From positions 1 through 6,901 of the forward strand of contig JAQGIN010000341.1 in the NCBI GenBank assembly GCA_028291125.1: a stretch of DNA of 6,901 nucleotides, in the 5' to 3' direction. The notes under the pieces were generated by a model. It worked only from the letters and a program-made list of their open reading frames with translations, searched no databases and had not been told where the DNA came from. The position numbers were made by a program, and so were the translations under genes. The stretch's first letter is position 1; the number at the start of each line of letters is the position of its first letter. Of the stretch, positions 6,421 to 6,901 are shown piece by piece. Origin of the DNA: Caulobacter sp. GTDB lineage: Bacteria; Pseudomonadota; Alphaproteobacteria; Caulobacterales; Caulobacteraceae.

Positions 6421-6901
6421 TCAAACGTCGTAGCCGGGAGACTCCCGGTCGAGTTGGCGCAGGCAGCCGGGCCAGGCCAGGCCGCCAATCATGCCCATGC
6501 CCATGCCGACCTGGCTCTTGACCTCGTCCTGGGCGGCCTGCGGGGCCAGCAGCACGTTCTGGCGGCCGATCGACAACGCCATCACTTGCTGGGCGCAGGC
6601 TCGTTCGAGGAAGAAGATGCCCAGCCACGCCTCGGCCGCGGTCGCCCCGACGGCCAGGGTGCCGTGGTTCCGCAGCAGCATGGTTCGCTTGCTTCCCAGA
6701 TCGGCCACCAGCCGTTCCCGTTCGTCAAGGTTGAGCGCAATGCCTTCATAATCGTGATAGGAGAGTTGAGGCAAGACAATTAACGCGTGCTGGCTGAGCG
6801 GCAGCAGGCCCTCGGCATGGGCCGCCACCGCCACCCCGGCGTCGGAATGCAGGTGGATGACGAAATGGGCGTCGTCGCGGGCCGCGTGGATCGCCGAATG
6901 G
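6421..6901 (-). CDS. Class II aldolase/adducin family protein, C-terminal part
   Basis: The reading frame enters from the right edge of the window and ends at TGA 6421-6423, giving 159 residues of a protein that is usually about 250 long. Key family features are present. The metal-binding H-L-H-S motif lies near the window edge, followed by D-A-G-V-A-V-A-A-H-A-E-G-L-L-P. The next is Y-H-D-Y-E-G-I-A, then E-R-E-R-L-V-A-D-L-G, and then the R-N-H-G motif giving the third zinc ligand. A helical F-L-E-R-A-C-A-Q-Q-V segment follows. Members include fuculose- and ribulose-phosphate aldolases/epimerases, and many close relatives have unknown substrates. The conserved metal ligands suggest an active enzyme. 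The N-terminal part, with part of the phosphate-binding site, is missing from the window. The tail has a Met/Gly repeat (G-M-G-M-G-M). A GTG at 6832-6834 could be mistaken for a start, but homology continues upstream of it. Confidence 0.9.
   Translation of the reverse strand, partial: HSAIHAARDDAHFVIHLHSDAGVAVAAHAEGLLPLSQHALIVLPQLSYHDYEGIALNLDERERLVADLGSKRTMLLRNHGTLAVGATAAEAWLGIFFLERACAQQVMALSIGRQNVLLAPQAAQDEVKSQVGMGMGMIGGLAWPGCLRQLDRESPGYDV

Noticed and set aside
5693..6433. 246-codon plus-strand frame opposite the beta-barrel gene
   Set aside because: The minus-strand frame shows beta-barrel-like alternation and an export-type N terminus, while this one is Arg/Gln/Ala-rich with no pattern. 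Some doubt remains because the minus-strand family is not firmly identified.
6380..6628. Extension of the beta-barrel frame up to an ATG at 6628
   Set aside because: It would overlap some 200 bases of the conserved aldolase coding region, and the added residues are Arg/Pro/Gly-rich shadow sequence. Only the stretch from about 6424 downwards is considered.
1..6901. CRISPR arrays, tRNA or rRNA genes, insertion sequences, phage or attachment sites
   Set aside because: No regularly spaced repeats, cloverleaf-like segments, transposase motifs or terminal inverted repeats were seen. The gaps between genes are all about 120 bases or less and hold only the hairpins and palindromes described.

Overview
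The window is GC-rich, densely packed DNA with strong G/C preference at third codon positions, non-ATG starts and short intergenic gaps. Together with the protein types, this suggests an alphaproteobacterium, probably of the Caulobacterales (Caulobacter or Phenylobacterium-like). That placement is inferred from style and protein resemblance, not from a marker gene. All genes lie on the minus strand except a fragment at the left edge.

Layout, left to right. (1) Positions 2-175, plus strand: the last 57 codons of a SnoaL/NTF2-like protein. (2) A 99-base convergent gap with one small hairpin. (3) Positions 275-1117, minus: a secreted alpha/beta hydrolase of the HGGGW / G-H-S-S-G esterase type, with a GTG start and a clear Shine-Dalgarno site. 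(4) Positions 1118-1222: a gap holding a perfect 14-bp-arm hairpin of the dispersed-repeat type, just behind the stop of the next gene. (5) Positions 1223-4363, minus: a full-length HAE1-family RND efflux pump with an unusual run of nine glycines. (6) Positions 4363-5520, minus: its membrane fusion protein, whose stop overlaps the pump's start by one base. (7) Positions 5521-5641: the likely control region of the pump operon, with overlapping palindromes. (8) Positions 5642 to about 6379, minus: an uncharacterised outer-membrane beta-barrel-like protein with an unclear start. (9) Positions 6361-6397: a strong intrinsic terminator reading leftwards. (10) Positions 6421-6901, minus: the C-terminal part of a class II aldolase/adducin-family protein, cut by the window edge.

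How the genes work together. The firm functional unit is the two-gene operon of membrane fusion protein then RND permease. These would form the inner-membrane and periplasmic parts of a tripartite, proton-driven efflux pump. No TolC-type outer-membrane channel is present, so one would have to be encoded elsewhere. The beta-barrel-like protein upstream does not look like TolC. The hydrolase downstream shares the strand but sits behind a 105-base gap with a hairpin, so a shared role is speculative.

I see no clearly new multi-gene system here. The points most worth a second look are the start of the beta-barrel gene, which runs into the aldolase terminator and has a possible TTG start overlapping the aldolase stop; the nine-glycine run in the pump's periplasmic domain; and the hairpin sitting on the stop/start junction of the pump operon.
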